Positions 10,626 to 19,991 of a stretch of 64,000 nt of DNA are shown here, piece after piece (the first letter of the stretch is position 1; every line of letters starts with the position of its first letter). Below the pieces are notes generated by a model. It was not told where the DNA came from. It searched no databases and saw only the letters and a list, made by a program, of their open reading frames with translations. This DNA comes from Lentisphaeria bacterium (GTDB lineage Bacteria > Verrucomicrobiota > Lentisphaeria > Victivallales > Victivallaceae), in NCBI GenBank assembly GCA_900768515.1, contig CAAGDG010000182.1:1-64000 (forward strand), read 5' to 3'. Position numbers and translations under genes: made by a program.

Positions 10626-11156
10626 TCAGAAGAAAAGCCGAAAATCCCCACCCTCACGGAGGGCCGGCCGGTCAAACCGCAACTCCATCGGGGTGAAACG
10701 CACTCCCGACCGCACCTCTTCCAGACCGGTGGCGCGGAAGCCCCACCGCCGGTACGCGCCGACCGCGCCGGGAGCGGCGTAGACGGTCCACGACTTCAGT
10801 TCCGGCACCATCCGGAGCGCCAGGCGCAGCGCCCGGTCCAGCAGCCGTGAAGCGATTCCGCGACGATGAAACTCCGGTGCGACGAAGAGCATCGAAATAT
10901 GGCGAAACTCCCGCAATTCGAGCACGCCGGCCGCCCGGCCGCCGAGTTCGGCCAGAAACATCTGACACCCCTCCCCCTGCCGCCTGGCGATTTCCGCCGG
11001 CAGAATATAGGCAAGGAAGAGCGCACACCCATCCGGCTCGTAACAGTCGCGGATCGAACAATCGAAATTCACCGCGGCCAGCGCCGCGGCGTCAACCTCG
11101 TCACCGGGGCGATAGACCCGGATCCGCGGTTCAGGAACCGTCTCAGCGTGACTCAT
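10626..11156 (-). CDS. GNAT-family N-acetyltransferase
   Basis: This 176-residue protein shows the GNAT fold pattern. An N-terminal strand IRVYRPGDEVDAAAL leads to GRAAGVLELREFRHISMLFVAPEFHRRGIASRLLDRAL, which includes the acetyl-CoA pyrophosphate-binding motif (FHRRGIASRL, the Q/RxxGxG/A type). It ends with AAPGAVGAYRRWGFRATG, the usual motif-B tyrosine region. It transfers an acetyl group from acetyl-CoA to an amine; the substrate cannot be told from sequence. The gene overlaps the 3' end of ppk and so ends the polyphosphate operon. Starts at 11156 and 11168 are both possible; each has purine-rich sequence immediately upstream and I prefer 11156. Confidence 0.85.
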   Translation of the reverse strand: MSHAETVPEPRIRVYRPGDEVDAAALAAVNFDCSIRDCYEPDGCALFLAYILPAEIARRQGEGCQMFLAELGGRAAGVLELREFRHISMLFVAPEFHRRGIASRLLDRALRLALRMVPELKSWTVYAAPGAVGAYRRWGFRATGLEEVRSGVRFTPMELRFDRPALREGGDFRLFF

Positions 11157-13326
11157 CCTCCGCCTCATCCACCTCTTCCGAAATCGGTGTGCGGACCGGC
11201 GGCGGTTCCGGCGCGGTGAAGACTTTCAGCGCTCCCCCGGTCCGCGCCTGCTGCTCCTCGGCCGCCAGCTGCTTCAGATAACGGTAGCTGTTCGCCTGAC
11301 TCCGGGCGGCGGTGTAGCGTTCCGGCATTGCCCGGGTGTAGCTGCCGGAAGCGGTCAGCCGCCGAATCTTGTCGGTGTCGGCGAGCTGAAAATCCAGAAG
11401 TTTGCGCAACACCCGCCGGATGCTTTCGTCCTCGACCGGGAAGAGCAGTTCGACCCGGCGGTCGAGGTTGCGGAACATCCAGTCGGCGCTGGCCAGAAAA
11501 TATTCCGGTTCCCCGTTGTTTCCGAAGACGAAGAGCCGCGAGTGTTCCAGAAACCGGTCGACAATGCTGACGATCCGGACATTCTCCTGACCCGGTTTCG
11601 GCTTATAACAGCAGATTCCGCGCACGATCAGGTCGATTTCGACGCCGGCGTCCGCCGCCCGGTGGAGCAGCCGGATCATCTTCTCGTCGGAGAGACTGTT
11701 CATCTTGGCGACGATCCGCCCCGGCCGGTCGGGCGTGGTGTTTTCAATCTCCCGGTTGATCAGCCCCTCCACCCGGCGGCGCAGATCGAAGGGGGATGCG
11801 GCGATTTTCCGCCACGCCGAGGGCGGCGAGGAGTAACCGGTCAACACGTTGAAAAGGTTCGCCACGTCGAAGCAGAGGTCCGGATCCGAACTCATGATTC
11901 CGAGGTCGGTGTAGAGCGCCGCGGTCTTGTCGTTGTAGTTTCCGGTCGCCAGATGGACGTAACGGCGGATCGCCCCCTCCTCGCGGCGCACCACCAGCAG
12001 CGCCTTGCAGTGCACCTTGAGCCCGGCGACGCCGTAGACCACATGAGCGCCGGACTCCTCCAGCAGCCGCGCCCAGGCGATGTTGTTTCCCTCGTCGAAC
12101 CGCGCTTTGAGTTCCACCACCACCGTGACCTGCTTCCCGTTCTCGGCGGCGCGCTGCAGGGACCGGACCACCGGGGAATTTCCGCTGACCCGGTAGAGCG
12201 TCTGTTTGATCGCCAGCACGTCGGGGTCGTCGGCGGCCTCGGCCAGCAGCTTCAGGATCGGCGAAAAGGAGTGGAAGGGCGGCGCCACCAGCACGGTCCC
12301 GCGCGCCGCGATCGCCTCGAAGACCGACCCCTCGCGAAACGCCTCCGGCATCACCGGCGGCCAGGCCGGCTCCAGCAGTTCGGGAAGCCGCGCCTTGCCG
12401 ACCAGTTCAAAGAACTGTTTCAGATGAAGCGGACCGCGCACCGTGTAGCGGAACTCCTCGTCCAGCCGGAACTCCCGGGTCAGCCAGCGTGCCAGCGGAC
12501 CGCGCACGTTGTGGGGCAGTTCGAGCCGGATCGGTTCGCGGTGGCGGCGCTGGAGCAGTTTCTTTTCGATGCTCTGGAGCAGATCCTCGACCCCCTCGTC
12601 CTCGACTGAAAAATCCATGTCACGGGTGATCCGGAAAGGGAAGAACTCCTCCAATTCGCAACCGGTGAAAAGTCCGCCCAGATTGTCCATGATCAGGTCC
12701 TCAAGCAGGACAAAGGTGCGTCCCGTACCGCCGGCCGGCACCTCGATGAACCGGGGCAGCACCTCCGGAACCTCGACAAAGGCGTAAACCACATTGTCCT
12801 TTTCCGCCGGCTTCATGCTGACCGCAATCTCGATCGCTCCCGAGTTCAGAATCGGAAAGGGATGCGCCTGATCCACCGCCAGCGGCGTCAGCACCGGAAG
12901 CACCTGCGCCCGGAAATACCCGGCCAGTTCACTGCGGACCGCAACCGGCAGTTCCGCCGGTTCCGCCAGGCGGACGCCCCGCTCCGCCAGCGCCGGAAGA
13001 ATGTCATCGCAGAGGTAGTCGTACTGGCGCCGCACCAGCCGTTCAATCTTGCGGCGGGCGGCGGAAAGCTGTTCGGAGGGACGGTTTCCGGCCGGATCGG
13101 GCAGATCCTGCCCCATCTTGACCAGCTGCCGCAGACCGGCGATCCGCACCATGAAAAATTCATCCAGGTTGCTGCTGAAAATTGCAATGAACTTCAGCCG
13201 CTCCAGCAGCGGATTGGCGGGAGTCCCCGCCTCGTCCAGCACCCGGGAGTTGAAATCGAGCCAGCTCAGTTCGCGGCTGAGAAAGAGTCCGGCATCTTCA
13301 CCGGCGTTTGACTTGACCTTTTTCAT
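11143..13326 (-). CDS. ppk1: Polyphosphate kinase 1
   Basis: This 727-residue protein is full length for the family. The N-terminal domain begins FLSRELSWLDFNSRVLDEA and contains SSNLDEFFMVRIAGL. The catalytic domain has ADDPDVLAIKQTLYRVSG, the RFDEGNNIAWARLLEESG block, GLKVHCKALLVVRR with the His that is autophosphorylated, and YVHLATGNYND. A second HKD-like region (GRIVAKMNSLSDEKMI) follows. The enzyme reversibly transfers the ATP gamma-phosphate to inorganic polyphosphate. Its ATG overlaps the stop of the upstream Ppx/GppA-HD gene (ATGA), so the polyphosphate-making enzyme is translationally coupled to a probable degrading or sensing one. The last ~40 residues are an acidic tail (EEVDEAEDESR) whose codons also hold the start of the GNAT gene. 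Confidence 0.97.
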   Translation of the reverse strand: MKKVKSNAGEDAGLFLSRELSWLDFNSRVLDEAGTPANPLLERLKFIAIFSSNLDEFFMVRIAGLRQLVKMGQDLPDPAGNRPSEQLSAARRKIERLVRRQYDYLCDDILPALAERGVRLAEPAELPVAVRSELAGYFRAQVLPVLTPLAVDQAHPFPILNSGAIEIAVSMKPAEKDNVVYAFVEVPEVLPRFIEVPAGGTGRTFVLLEDLIMDNLGGLFTGCELEEFFPFRITRDMDFSVEDEGVEDLLQSIEKKLLQRRHREPIRLELPHNVRGPLARWLTREFRLDEEFRYTVRGPLHLKQFFELVGKARLPELLEPAWPPVMPEAFREGSVFEAIAARGTVLVAPPFHSFSPILKLLAEAADDPDVLAIKQTLYRVSGNSPVVRSLQRAAENGKQVTVVVELKARFDEGNNIAWARLLEESGAHVVYGVAGLKVHCKALLVVRREEGAIRRYVHLATGNYNDKTAALYTDLGIMSSDPDLCFDVANLFNVLTGYSSPPSAWRKIAASPFDLRRRVEGLINREIENTTPDRPGRIVAKMNSLSDEKMIRLLHRAADAGVEIDLIVRGICCYKPKPGQENVRIVSIVDRFLEHSRLFVFGNNGEPEYFLASADWMFRNLDRRVELLFPVEDESIRRVLRKLLDFQLADTDKIRRLTASGSYTRAMPERYTAARSQANSYRYLKQLAAEEQQARTGGALKVFTAPEPPPVRTPISEEVDEAEDESR

Positions 13327-14891
13327 ATCGACAGCGGCGCCTCTTCAATCTTGACTTCCAGACCAAACACCTCGTTGAACATCCCACCCTTCAGCTCCAG
13401 ATTGAGCCGCTCCAGCCGGAAATCACCCGACTCCGGCACCAGAATCGCCAGCACGCCCCCCCGCTGCACAATCCGGCATTTGCGGAAACGGCCGCGGCGC
13501 GAACACTCAAGCGCATCCGCCACCCGCAGAATCGCGGCGAGCTTGAGCACCGTCACCTTCTCCTCGGCCGCGAGCATCATGTACTCGGGATGCGAGGTCT
13601 TCGGAGTCGCTTTGCGATGGTAGCGGGAGATGACCGCCACCAGATTCTGTTCCGCCTCGGAAATTCCGGGCAGCTGCATATTGGAGATCAGATACCAGGA
13701 GTGCTTGTGGTGCTGCCGGGTGTCGACGAAACGGCCGATGTCGTGGAGCCGCGCCGCCGCCTCCAGAAGCAGCGGCGCCCGGGCCGGGAATTCAAATTTC
13801 CGCCCCAGTTTTCCAAGCAGCTGCAGACAGAGCCGGGATACCTCCTCGGCGTGAATGGGATCGTAACCGTATTTGCGCCCGATCGAATCGCAGATCGCGA
13901 TCAGGTCGCAGTGGAAGGGGTCCGGCTCCGGCCGGCTGCGCCGCACCAGATCCTCGATCAGGGCGGTCCGGGTGGTGGTCGCCGGGCTGAGGAAGCTCCG
14001 GCAGTTGAACTCCTCCAGAAAATAGGAGAGAATCCCGCCGCAGACCGCGATGCCCGCCGCGGACTCCTCCGTAAGTTTGAGTTCGGCCGCCAGCGCCGCG
14101 GGGTCGCGGTGCATGATTCGGCGGACCGCCGGTTCCGCAAATTCGGCCGCCATCTCCCAGACCTCCTCGCCGCGCGCCGCGCCGCCCTCCGGCAGAACGG
14201 AAACCAGCTGCCGGACCGATGCGCCGAGCGCGATCAGTGTCAGCGGACAACCCGGTTCAAGACCGACGCACTCGAAAAGCCGCTGCCGGATATCCTGCGA
14301 ACGGAGCGTCTCAAGCACCTGGTCCATCGAAACCGCGGTCCGCCCGTAAGCGTCGAAGAGCCGGACCGTCCCCAGCGGAACCTCTTCACTGAACCGCATC
14401 AACCCCCGGTCGAAATAGCTGACCAGCAGCGAACCGGCTCCGATCATCAGGCAGATGCCGTTGAGCTCCTCAAAGCGCATGTGACGGTTCAGCGCCTCCC
14501 GCATCGACAGGTAGGTGATGCGGATCTCCTCCTGCGTTTCAAGCACTTCCAATTCGAGGCCGGACTCGTTCCGGATCCGGTTGACCACCAGCTCCCGGTT
14601 GAAGGCTTCACGCACCGCGCTGGTGGCGATCACCCGGTAACGGCGGATCCGGTATTCGGCAAGCTTGCGCGCAAAGGCGGCCATCACCGAGGTCAGCCGC
14701 GCCAGATTCTCCGGGGAGACCGATCCGTGACGGAACACATCGTATCCGAGATTGATGCTTTGAGAAAGACTTTCCAGGAGTTCGATCCGGCCGTCGGATG
14801 CCACTTCGAACAGGTCCAGCCGGACCGAATGCGCGCCGACGTCGATCACGCCGGCCTGATACGGTCTTCTGCCGCGCTTCGCGGTCGCCAT
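13323..14891 (-). CDS. Ppx/GppA-type exopolyphosphatase with C-terminal HD domain
   Basis: This 522-residue protein has an N-terminal Ppx/GppA actin-like domain (residues ~1-300) beginning GVIDVGAHSVRLDLFEV and containing the DVFRHGSVSPENLARL and VIATSAVREAFNR blocks typical of the family. A C-terminal HD-type domain carries AARLHDIGRFVDTRQHHKHSWYLI with the HD pair. Members hydrolyse terminal phosphate from polyphosphate or convert pppGpp to ppGpp. One departure is that the usual phosphate-loop text GGGS is replaced by MIGAGSLLVSYF, so activity should not be assumed. The start at 14891 has GGGGAG at good spacing; a GTG at 14921 is an alternative that would overlap the upstream lipoprotein stop. 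It is coupled by ATGA to ppk1. Confidence 0.88.
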   Translation of the reverse strand: MATAKRGRRPYQAGVIDVGAHSVRLDLFEVASDGRIELLESLSQSINLGYDVFRHGSVSPENLARLTSVMAAFARKLAEYRIRRYRVIATSAVREAFNRELVVNRIRNESGLELEVLETQEEIRITYLSMREALNRHMRFEELNGICLMIGAGSLLVSYFDRGLMRFSEEVPLGTVRLFDAYGRTAVSMDQVLETLRSQDIRQRLFECVGLEPGCPLTLIALGASVRQLVSVLPEGGAARGEEVWEMAAEFAEPAVRRIMHRDPAALAAELKLTEESAAGIAVCGGILSYFLEEFNCRSFLSPATTTRTALIEDLVRRSRPEPDPFHCDLIAICDSIGRKYGYDPIHAEEVSRLCLQLLGKLGRKFEFPARAPLLLEAAARLHDIGRFVDTRQHHKHSWYLISNMQLPGISEAEQNLVAVISRYHRKATPKTSHPEYMMLAAEEKVTVLKLAAILRVADALECSRRGRFRKCRIVQRGGVLAILVPESGDFRLERLNLELKGGMFNEVFGLEVKIEEAPLSI

Positions 14892-14917
14892 TTTCGTCTC
14901 CCCTCCCCCCTCGGAAA

Positions 14918-15493
14918 TCACCGGAACCAGTTCTGTGTGTCCGGATTCATATGTTCATAGTTCGCCTTCGCGGTGCGCTCCACGTTGCGGGCGCTGGTCG
15001 CGTCAATCCCGACCCGGACCAGAACCCAGTCGTCGTCATCCTTCGGCGGAGACGGAATGAAGGAGCCGCGGTAGTGGTCGTCGATCACCAGGGCGACCGG
15101 TTCGTCGAGGAAGTTCCCGGCCATGATCTCCCACTGCAGTTTTCCGCTCCGGTCCAGCCGGAACATCAGATCGAACACGTCCGGATTCCCGGGCCGCGAA
15201 ACCGCACGGGCGTCGCGGATGTTCTTGCTGCTGCAGAGCTGATTGGTGTTGATCCAGATGGTGCCGCCGTCAAGGGTGTCGATCTCCCGCTCCAGCTCGC
15301 TGGCGCGCGGATACCGGACGATGGCGAAAACCCCGACCACCGAACGCATCCGGTAGTTGTCGCTGTTCGGATCGTCGGACTTGCCGGATTCCGGGTCCAT
15401 CGCCTCCTGAAACACCTCCTTCATATATTCGCAGCCGGTCATCGAAAACAGCAGAAAACCGGCGAGAAACAACCACAATACCCTGCGAAACAT
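14918..15493 (-). CDS. Small lipoprotein of unknown function heading the polyphosphate operon
   Basis: This 191-residue protein begins with a short basic N-terminus, a hydrophobic core and the lipobox FSMTGC (Cys near residue 21), so it is probably an envelope lipoprotein. The mature part has no recognised domain. It contains an acidic linker (DPESGKSDDPNSDN), a strand-rich region and a repeated ALVIDDHYRGSFIP-like core. The start has GATGGAGG nine bases upstream. It lies 26 bases before the Ppx/GppA gene and is probably the first gene of the lipoprotein-ppx-ppk1-GNAT operon. A palindrome overlaps its likely -10 element. Function unknown. Confidence 0.82.
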   Translation of the reverse strand: MFRRVLWLFLAGFLLFSMTGCEYMKEVFQEAMDPESGKSDDPNSDNYRMRSVVGVFAIVRYPRASELEREIDTLDGGTIWINTNQLCSSKNIRDARAVSRPGNPDVFDLMFRLDRSGKLQWEIMAGNFLDEPVALVIDDHYRGSFIPSPPKDDDDWVLVRVGIDATSARNVERTAKANYEHMNPDTQNWFR

Positions 15494-15520
15494 CTGAAAA
15501 AACCTCCATCAGCATTAGCG

Positions 15521-15538
15521 GACGTATCAATATACGTC
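15521..15538. promoter_or_regulatory. Palindrome over the promoter of the polyphosphate operon
   Basis: A perfect 7-bp inverted repeat GACGTAT / ATACGTC with a CAAT centre overlaps the minus-strand -10-like TATATT that would drive the lipoprotein gene. The matching -35 is poor. This arrangement suits an operator or a regulated promoter. Confidence 0.4.
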
Positions 15539-15557
15539 ACATTTTTTCCGAAATCCA

Positions 15558-15586
15558 TTGGCTTCGATTCATTCCTGATGTATATT
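15558..15586 (+). promoter_or_regulatory. Predicted promoter for aroE
   Basis: TTGGCT (15558-15563), a 17-base spacer and TATATT (15581-15586), placed about 40 bases before the aroE start. Confidence 0.6.
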
Positions 15587-15626
15587 AACACGATATTAAC
15601 CAAAGTCCAGCAGCGAGCGCCAAAAA

Positions 15627-16478
15627 ATGATAAAATATCTGGTCATCGGAGATCCGATCTCCCACAGTCGTTCCCCCGGCATGCAGAACGCAGCGTTCGA
15701 ATTCCACCACCTCGACCGGCCCTATGGACGGCGCCGGGTGCTCCGCGGCGAAGTGGCCGCCTTCGCGGAAAACGCGCGACGCGAACTGAACGGATTCAAC
15801 CTGACCGTTCCGCACAAGGCGGAGATCATCCCCTGCCTCGACGAGATCGACCCCGCGGCCGAACTTGCCGGAAGCGTCAACACCGTGACTGTCTCCGAGG
15901 GGCGCCTCATCGGAACTTCGACCGACGGCTACGGACTCGAAACCGCGCTGCGGGAAAATTTCCGCCGCCCCCTCGAGGGCGCCTGCTGCTGCTTCATCGG
16001 ATGCGGCGGGGCGGCACACGCGACCGCGTTCCATCTGGCCGGCTGCGGCGTGCGGGCCTTCCGCATCGCCAACCGGACACTGGCAAAGGCGGATGAACTT
16101 GCCGGGCGTCTCCACAGCATCCACCCGGAACTGATCGTGGAGACGGCCCGTCCGGACGACGCCGACCGGCTGCGGACCTGGTTCGCCGACACCGACTTCC
16201 TGATCCAGGCGACCAGCCTCGGTCTGCGCGACGACGATCCCGCGCCCTTCGACCTGAACCTCCTGGAGAAGAACGCGAGGCTGCGGATTTTCGACACCAT
16301 CTACCGCTCGACCCCGCTGCTGCGGCGCGCGGCCGAGCTTGAAATTCCGGCCGCCGACGGCGCCGCCATGCTGATTTACCAGGGGGCGAAATCCTTCGAA
16401 ATCTGGACCGGACTTCCGGCGCCGATCGACGCGATGCGGCGCGGATTCCTCGAAGACCCGGAGGTGCCGGCATGCTGA
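15627..16478 (+). CDS. aroE: Shikimate dehydrogenase
   Basis: This 283-residue enzyme reduces 3-dehydroshikimate to shikimate with NADPH in aromatic amino-acid biosynthesis. The substrate domain has IGDPISHSRSPGMQNAAF (the two shikimate-binding serines) and GFNLTVPHKAEIIPCLD with the catalytic Lys, followed by AGSVNTVT. The NADP domain has CFIGCGGAAHATAFHL, a GxGGA variant of the dinucleotide loop, and ANRTLAKADELAGRL. The C-terminal GAKSFEIWTG contains the substrate-binding Gln-like position. The ribosome site is weak; the start is chosen from the conserved N-terminus. It overlaps the prepilin peptidase gene by 7 bases. One oddity is that PYGRRRVLRGEVAAF is basic where the family usually has a YxxxxV strand. 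Confidence 0.95.
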   Translation: MIKYLVIGDPISHSRSPGMQNAAFEFHHLDRPYGRRRVLRGEVAAFAENARRELNGFNLTVPHKAEIIPCLDEIDPAAELAGSVNTVTVSEGRLIGTSTDGYGLETALRENFRRPLEGACCCFIGCGGAAHATAFHLAGCGVRAFRIANRTLAKADELAGRLHSIHPELIVETARPDDADRLRTWFADTDFLIQATSLGLRDDDPAPFDLNLLEKNARLRIFDTIYRSTPLLRRAAELEIPAADGAAMLIYQGAKSFEIWTGLPAPIDAMRRGFLEDPEVPAC

Positions 16479-17356
16479 TGCTCAACGACGGCGGCGCTTT
16501 CGACTGGTGGTTCCGCGCCGGAATGGAGTACCCGGCGGTTTTCCTCTTTTTCGCTTTCTGGATCTTCGCGTTCGGAGCCTGCCTCGGCAGCTTCCTCAAT
16601 GTCTGCATCTGGCGGATTCCCCACGGCGAATCGGTGGTTTCAGCCCCGTCGCACTGCACGAAATGCGGCGCGGAAATCCGCTGGTACGACAATCTGCCGG
16701 TGATCAGTTATCTGGTTCTGCGCGGACGCTGCCGGAGCTGCCGGCAGCCCTACTCCCCCCGCTACCTGATCGTGGAGGTGCTGACCGGCATCCTTTTCGT
16801 GGCGCTCTTCGTCAAAGCCGGACTGGCCCGGCAGCCGATTCCGGTTCTGGCGGTCTACTTCCCGATGGCGATGCTGATCGTGACCACCTGCTGGATCGAC
16901 GCCGAACACCGATTGATTCCGGACCTGACCACCTATCCGGCGCTGGCGCTCGGGCTGATCTTCTCAGCCGCTTTCCCGTCGATCCGCGGCGTGGAAAGCC
17001 ACCTCGCCTCCCTCGGCTGCGCGGCGGCGAGCGCCGCAATCGTCGCATTCGCGCTCGGTCTCTTTGAACTTGCCGGACGCCGGATCGCCGGCTGCCCGGT
17101 CCTCGGCTGGGGCGACGTCAAATTCGCGGCGGCGACGGCGGCGCTGATCGGGCTGCCCGGAGCGATCTTCTCGGTCGGAGCCGGAGCACTGGTCGGCACC
17201 TTCTACGGGATCGGGCTGGCGCTTTCGACCGGCCGGCGGCTGCGGCGGCTGACGATTCCCTTCGGACCGTTTCTGGCGGGGGCGGCGCTGGTCTGGATGT
17301 TCGCCGGGGAGTGGATTCTGCGCTGGTATTTGCAATTCTGCCGACTTGCACAATAG
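16472..17356 (+). CDS. Type IV prepilin peptidase / N-methyltransferase (PilD/GspO-like)
   Basis: This 294-residue membrane protein cleaves and N-methylates prepilins and pseudopilins. The N-terminal methyltransferase domain begins [20 protein letters not shown] and has the zinc-binding pairs CTKC and CRSC spaced by about 26 residues. The peptidase part carries both catalytic aspartates: [10 protein letters not shown] and [16 protein letters not shown]. About seven membrane helices are visible. It starts inside the last codons of aroE, so it is translationally coupled. Its natural clients in this organism would be the many pseudopilin-like proteins of PVC bacteria. The two lipoproteins at 7164-10522 keep the pseudopilin body but lack a prepilin signal, so they are not substrates. 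Confidence 0.94.
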   Translation: MLMLNDGGAFDWWFRAGMEYPAVFLFFAFWIFAFGACLGSFLNVCIWRIPHGESVVSAPSHCTKCGAEIRWYDNLPVISYLVLRGRCRSCRQPYSPRYLIVEVLTGILFVALFVKAGLARQPIPVLAVYFPMAMLIVTTCWIDAEHRLIPDLTTYPALALGLIFSAAFPSIRGVESHLASLGCAAASAAIVAFALGLFELAGRRIAGCPVLGWGDVKFAAATAALIGLPGAIFSVGAGALVGTFYGIGLALSTGRRLRRLTIPFGPFLAGAALVWMFAGEWILRWYLQFCRLAQ

Positions 17357-17373
17357 CACCCGTGTGTTATATT
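17346..17373 (+). promoter_or_regulatory. Predicted promoter for rhaA
   Basis: TTGCAC (17346-17351), a 16-base spacer and TATATT (17368-17373). The -35 overlaps the end of the prepilin peptidase gene. Confidence 0.6.
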
Positions 17374-17430
17374 AGAAACGAAAGTTCCGTTCGCACAATC
17401 TTATTCAACCGTATCAGGAGAAAAGAGACG

Positions 17431-18675
17431 ATGGCCCGCATGTTTCAGGAAGCCTCGGAAGTTTATCGGAAATTCGGAGTCGACGTCGAAGCGGCGTTCC
17501 GCCGTCTGGACACGATTCCGGTCAGCCTCCACTGCTGGCAGGGCGACGACGTCGCCGGTTTTGAAAACCAGGCCGCGTTGGACGGCGGCATCGCCGTGAC
17601 CGGAAACTATCCCGGCCGCGCACGCAACGCCGACGAACTCCGCAGCGACATCGACCTGGTCCTCTCCCTGCTCCCCGGGAAGAAGCGCCTCAATCTGCAT
17701 GCGATCTACGCCGAAACCGACGGGAAGGTCTCCCGCGACGAAATCGCGCCCGAACACTTCAAACGCTGGATCGACTGGGCGAAGGCGCGGAAGGTGGGGC
17801 TCGACTTCAACCCCTCCTTCTTCTCCCATCCGATGCTGAAGAACGGCTTCACGCTGAGCAGTCCGGACCGGGTGGTGCGCGAATTCTGGATCCGGCACGG
17901 CATCGCCTGCCGGAAGATCGCCGAGGCGTTCGGCCGGGAAATCGGGGAGTGCTGCATCACCAACTTCTGGGTGCCGGACGGCTTTAAGGACACCCCCTTC
18001 GACCGGCTCGCGGCGCGGGAGCGGCTGGCCGATTCGCTCGACCGGATCTTCGCGGTCGCAATCGATCCGGAGTGCGACCGCGACGCCGTGGAGTGCAAAC
18101 TCTTCGGCATCGGCGCGGAAAGCTGCACGGTCGGTTCGCATGAATTCTACATGGGATACGCGATGAAGAACCGGAAGCTGCTCTGCCTCGACGCCGGGCA
18201 CTTCCATCCGACCGAAGTGATCTCCGACAAGCTCAGCAGCTGCCTGATGTTCCTTGACGAGGTCCTGCTCCATGTCAGCCGCGGCGTGCGGTGGGACAGC
18301 GACCACGTGGTCGCGTTCAGCGAAGAACTCAAGGCGTTCGCCGAGGAGGTGATCCGCCACAACTACGACAAGCGCGTCCATATCGGTCTGGACTACTTCG
18401 ATGCGTCGATCAACCGGATCGCCGCCTGGACCATCGGCGCGCGCAACATGTACAAGGCGCTGCTGATGGCGCTGGTCGAACCGGCCGACATGCTCCGCGA
18501 GGCGGAGGAGTCCGGCGACTTCACCGCGCGGCTCGCGCTGATGGAGGAGTTCAAGACGCTCCCCTTCGGCGCAGTCTGGAATGAATACTGCGAACGCGCC
18601 GGCGTGCCGGTCGGTCCCGCCTGGATCGAAGTAGTCCGGAACTACGAGAAGGACGTTCTCTCCAAACGCGCCTGA
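17431..18675 (+). CDS. rhaA: L-rhamnose isomerase
   Basis: This 414-residue enzyme interconverts L-rhamnose and L-rhamnulose, the first step of rhamnose use. It is close to the E. coli enzyme's length. It contains [15 protein letters not shown] at the N-terminus, LNLHAIYAE, the metal-site blocks [12 protein letters not shown] and [19 protein letters not shown], and [17 protein letters not shown] with the His/Asp ligands. The later [17 protein letters not shown] is also characteristic. The start at 17431 has CAGGAG upstream; the longer ORF from 17311 begins inside the previous gene. An SGNH esterase follows after a strong hairpin. No rhaB or rhaD is in the window, so the rest of the rhamnose pathway lies elsewhere. 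Confidence 0.95.
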   Translation: MARMFQEASEVYRKFGVDVEAAFRRLDTIPVSLHCWQGDDVAGFENQAALDGGIAVTGNYPGRARNADELRSDIDLVLSLLPGKKRLNLHAIYAETDGKVSRDEIAPEHFKRWIDWAKARKVGLDFNPSFFSHPMLKNGFTLSSPDRVVREFWIRHGIACRKIAEAFGREIGECCITNFWVPDGFKDTPFDRLAARERLADSLDRIFAVAIDPECDRDAVECKLFGIGAESCTVGSHEFYMGYAMKNRKLLCLDAGHFHPTEVISDKLSSCLMFLDEVLLHVSRGVRWDSDHVVAFSEELKAFAEEVIRHNYDKRVHIGLDYFDASINRIAAWTIGARNMYKALLMALVEPADMLREAEESGDFTARLALMEEFKTLPFGAVWNEYCERAGVPVGPAWIEVVRNYEKDVLSKRA

Positions 18676-18719
18676 AAACAGAGAGCAGAGAATCAAAACA
18701 CTCAGACCCCCTCTCTTCT

Positions 18720-18750
18720 CCGGTGCCTGTCCCACGGTGACGGGCACCGG
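18720..18750 (+). terminator. 12-bp hairpin after rhaA
   Basis: CCGGTGCCTGTC (18720-18731) pairs with GACGGGCACCGG (18739-18750), with one G-T wobble and a 7-base loop. There is no T run after it, so it may attenuate rather than end transcription into the SGNH gene that starts 6 bases later. Confidence 0.45.
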
Positions 18751-18755
18751 AAAGA

Positions 18756-19430
18756 GTGTCAATTCAACCGACAGGAATATCAGTAAAATTGAAAAACAAA
18801 ATCATTCTTTTTCAGGGCGACTCGGTGACCGATTGTGACCGCAGTCGCGAAGAGACACTGCCGAACCGCGGACTCGGCTCCGGCTATCCGATGCTGGTCG
18901 CGGCCCGGATGACCGCCGACCGGCCCGCCGATGGACTCGCCTTTTTCAACCGCGGCGTCAGCGGCAACCGGGTGGTGGACCTCTACGCCCGCTGGAAAAT
19001 CGACGCCCTCAATCTGCGGCCGGACGTGCTGAGCATTTTGATCGGGGTCAACGACACCTGGCACGAATTCGCCCGGGAAAACGGCGTCGAAGTCGAACGT
19101 TACGAAATGGTCTACCGGATGCTGCTGGAGTGGACCCGGCGCAAACTTCCGGAAACGAAACTCGTGCTCTGTGAACCCTTTATTCTGGAGTTCGAGGGGA
19201 GTGCGCCGACCACGGCGTGGCGCGGAGAAATGGACCGCCGGCGGGAGGTGGTGCGCAAACTTTCCGATGAATTCGGGACCGTGTTCATCCCCTTCCAGAA
19301 AGTGGTTTCCGACGGGGCGGCCGCGGCGGGAGATCCCGCCGCGATTCTGGGAGACGGAGTCCACCCCACCCTGACCGGACACCAGCTTCTGGCCGACGCC
19401 TGGATCGCCGCGACCGGAAAACTCTTTTAA
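18756..19430 (+). CDS. SGNH/GDSL-family esterase
   Basis: This protein of about 224 residues shows the SGNH hydrolase blocks in order. Block I is FQGDSVTDCDRSRE with the nucleophilic Ser, block II is FFNRGVSGNRV, block III is LIGVNDTWHEFA, and block V is GDGVHPTLTGHQLLADAW with the catalytic Asp/His pair. It has no signal peptide, so it is probably cytoplasmic. Such enzymes remove acetyl groups from sugars; the neighbouring rhamnose isomerase suggests a rhamnogalacturonan or rhamnoside acetylesterase, which is inference. The start is uncertain: GTG at 18756 has weak upstream purines, and TTG at 18789 would begin MKNKIILFQGDS, which looks more natural, with AGGA 12 bases upstream. Confidence 0.88.
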   Translation: MSIQPTGISVKLKNKIILFQGDSVTDCDRSREETLPNRGLGSGYPMLVAARMTADRPADGLAFFNRGVSGNRVVDLYARWKIDALNLRPDVLSILIGVNDTWHEFARENGVEVERYEMVYRMLLEWTRRKLPETKLVLCEPFILEFEGSAPTTAWRGEMDRRREVVRKLSDEFGTVFIPFQKVVSDGAAAAGDPAAILGDGVHPTLTGHQLLADAWIAATGKLF

Positions 19431-19445
19431 GGAATCGGAACCGAA

Positions 19446-19991
19446 GTGGAAATTCAACAGCAAATTAGAGAGATTCTCACCCAGATGGGGGAGAATCCCG
19501 ACCGGGAAGGACTGATCGACACCCCCGCACGGGTCGAAAAGAGTCTCGACTTCCTGACCCGCGGCTACCGGCAGACGCTGGAATCGGTGGTCAACGGCGC
19601 CCTCTTCGAAGCGGAGTCGGACGATATGGTCATCGTGCGGGACATCGAATTTTTCAGTCTCTGCGAACATCACATGCTCCCCTTCTTCGGAAAGTGCCAT
19701 GTCGGCTATATTCCGAAGAAGAAGATCCTCGGCGTCAGCAAGGTTGCGCGGATCGTCGACATGTTCGCCCGGCGACTCCAGATCCAGGAGCGGCTGACCC
19801 GCCAGATCTCCGGCGCACTGATGGAGATCCTCGATGCCCAGGGGGTCGGCGTCGTCATGGAGGCGCGCCACCTCTGCATGCAGATGCGCGGCGTCGAAAA
19901 ACAGCATTCGGTGATGAGCACCAGTTCGATGATGGGTTCGTTCCGGCGCGAACTGGCAACCCGCAACGAATTCACGCGGCTGATCCGATGA
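19446..19991 (+). CDS. folE: GTP cyclohydrolase I
   Basis: This 181-residue enzyme converts GTP to dihydroneopterin triphosphate, the first step of tetrahydrofolate synthesis (or of 7-deazaguanine synthesis). Family motifs are clear: [39 protein letters not shown] with Cys and His zinc ligands, [20 protein letters not shown], and [16 protein letters not shown] with the third zinc Cys. The start is GTG with AAGGAATCGG upstream. The gene ends in ATGA shared with the start of dtd, so the two are coupled. The length is standard for the homodecameric bacterial type. No other folate genes are adjacent. Confidence 0.96.
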   Translation: MEIQQQIREILTQMGENPDREGLIDTPARVEKSLDFLTRGYRQTLESVVNGALFEAESDDMVIVRDIEFFSLCEHHMLPFFGKCHVGYIPKKKILGVSKVARIVDMFARRLQIQERLTRQISGALMEILDAQGVGVVMEARHLCMQMRGVEKQHSVMSTSSMMGSFRRELATRNEFTRLIR

